NCBI GenBank assembly: GCA_037975125.1
Contig: CM075854.1
Location: 66,757,761-66,821,760 of the forward strand
Reading direction: 5' to 3'
Source: Latrodectus hesperus
Taxonomy: Eukaryota; Arthropoda; Arachnida; Araneae; Theridiidae
DNA: 64,000 nt
The notes under the pieces were generated by a model that saw only the letters and a list, made by a program, of their open reading frames with translations, searched no databases and was not told the DNA's origin. Shown piece after piece: positions 63,497 to 64,000 of this stretch (position 1 is the stretch's first letter; the number at the start of each line of letters is the position of its first letter). The translations under genes and the position numbers were made by a program.

Positions 63497-64000
63497 TTTC
63501 AACTGGTTCACCACGACCGTTTGTTCCTGAATCATTTCAGAGACTGATTTTTCATCAATTACATAACATTTCACACCCTGGAATAGCAGCAATGACAAAG
63601 CTCATTTGTGACAAATATGTGTGGCCGAATATGAAGAAAGATCTAAAAAAATGGGTACGGTGCTGTGAACCTTGTCAAAGATCGAAAGTTAAGCGCCATA
63701 CAAAAGCTCCATAAGAAATATTTACTTTACATGGTTCCCGATTTTGACAGATACACATCGACATTGTAGGTTCACTGCCTCCTTCTGGTGGTTGCATATA
63801 TTTATTAACAATGATCGACAGATTCTCATGATGGCCAGAAGCTATTCCCATTCCAGACATGCGAACCAAAACCATTTGTGGAGCAATTTGCGATACTTAT
63901 ATATCTCGTTTTAGATGCCCTGCGGTAATAACTACTGATCAAGGCTCACAAATGTGATCATCCCTATATCGCGAATTTACAGAAATGCTTGGAACCAACC
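63497..64000 (+). pseudogene. pol: Ty3/gypsy integrase, N-terminal part, runs off the window
   Basis: Integrase that would insert the element cDNA. It is readable in a single frame from about 63497. The zinc-binding HHCC is present: His codons at 63562 and 63574 (HNISH), Cys codons at 63664 and 63673 (CEPC). The first catalytic Asp lies in QIHIDIVG (63760-63762) and the second in TTDQGSQ (63937-63939). The Glu of DDE would lie past the right edge. Four in-frame stops break it: TAA at 63712, TGA at 63745, TGA at 63829 and TGA at 63955. The frame is otherwise well kept, with no indels, so this is decay by point mutation. It continues the element interrupted near 59.13 kb. Confidence 0.9.

Noticed and set aside
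63675..63875. Minus-strand frame of 66 codons
   Set aside because: Shadow of the integrase domain.

Overview
This is a very AT-rich eukaryotic window with no operons, no phage or bacterial genes and no intact host protein-coding gene. It contains many long (AT)n microsatellites, decayed mobile elements of kinds common in arthropods, and kilobases of featureless AT-rich DNA. The Ty3/gypsy Gag style, a mariner-type transposase, a Helitron-like block and a YqaJ-nuclease pseudogene point to an arthropod. A spider or other arachnid is my best guess, by inference rather than proof. The window is probably intergenic or deep intronic.

Layout. From 1 to about 8.5 kb: AT-rich sequence with one short coding-like segment (1083-1232), a CpG-richer patch with a perfect TGACGTCA site (about 3.69-3.79 kb), a GGCC-dense GC-rich island (3.96-4.16 kb) and an (AT)n tract. 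From 8.5 to 12.5 kb: a degenerate tRNA-like SINE head, an 81-bp insertion with 12-bp target-site duplications, and a nested structure in which 47-bp inverted repeats enclose (TA)n - Helitron-like element - (TA)n. From 12.5 to 38.6 kb: mostly empty AT-rich DNA, with a second tRNA-like SINE head (24.3 kb), a complete 219-bp tRNA-Ser-derived SINE with perfect 12-bp target-site duplications (26.7 kb) and several (AT)n tracts. From 38.7 to 41.8 kb: a mariner transposase pseudogene whose last catalytic Asp is Asn, an unrecognised decayed coding-like block on the minus strand with a 17-bp hairpin in it, and a compound (AT)n(GT)n tract. From 44.2 to 47.4 kb: a tandem array of exactly ten nearly identical 326-bp units. 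From 47.4 to 56.2 kb: AT-rich DNA with one exon-like segment.

From 56.26 kb to the right edge lies a degraded Ty3/gypsy LTR retrotransposon: putative 186-bp 5' LTR, primer-binding site, gag, protease, reverse transcriptase and RNase H, then integrase running off the window. It is broken by frameshifts, in-frame stops and a protease active-site loss. About 4.3 kb of foreign DNA, carrying a decayed YqaJ (lambda-exonuclease-like) gene and an (AT)n tract, separates RNase H from integrase.

The most unusual items are the ten-unit 326-bp array, the nested inverted-repeat/(TA)n/Helitron structure, and the two insertions whose target-site duplications can be read directly. Nothing forms a recognisable new functional system. 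Several small coding-like fragments are listed because I could not identify them.
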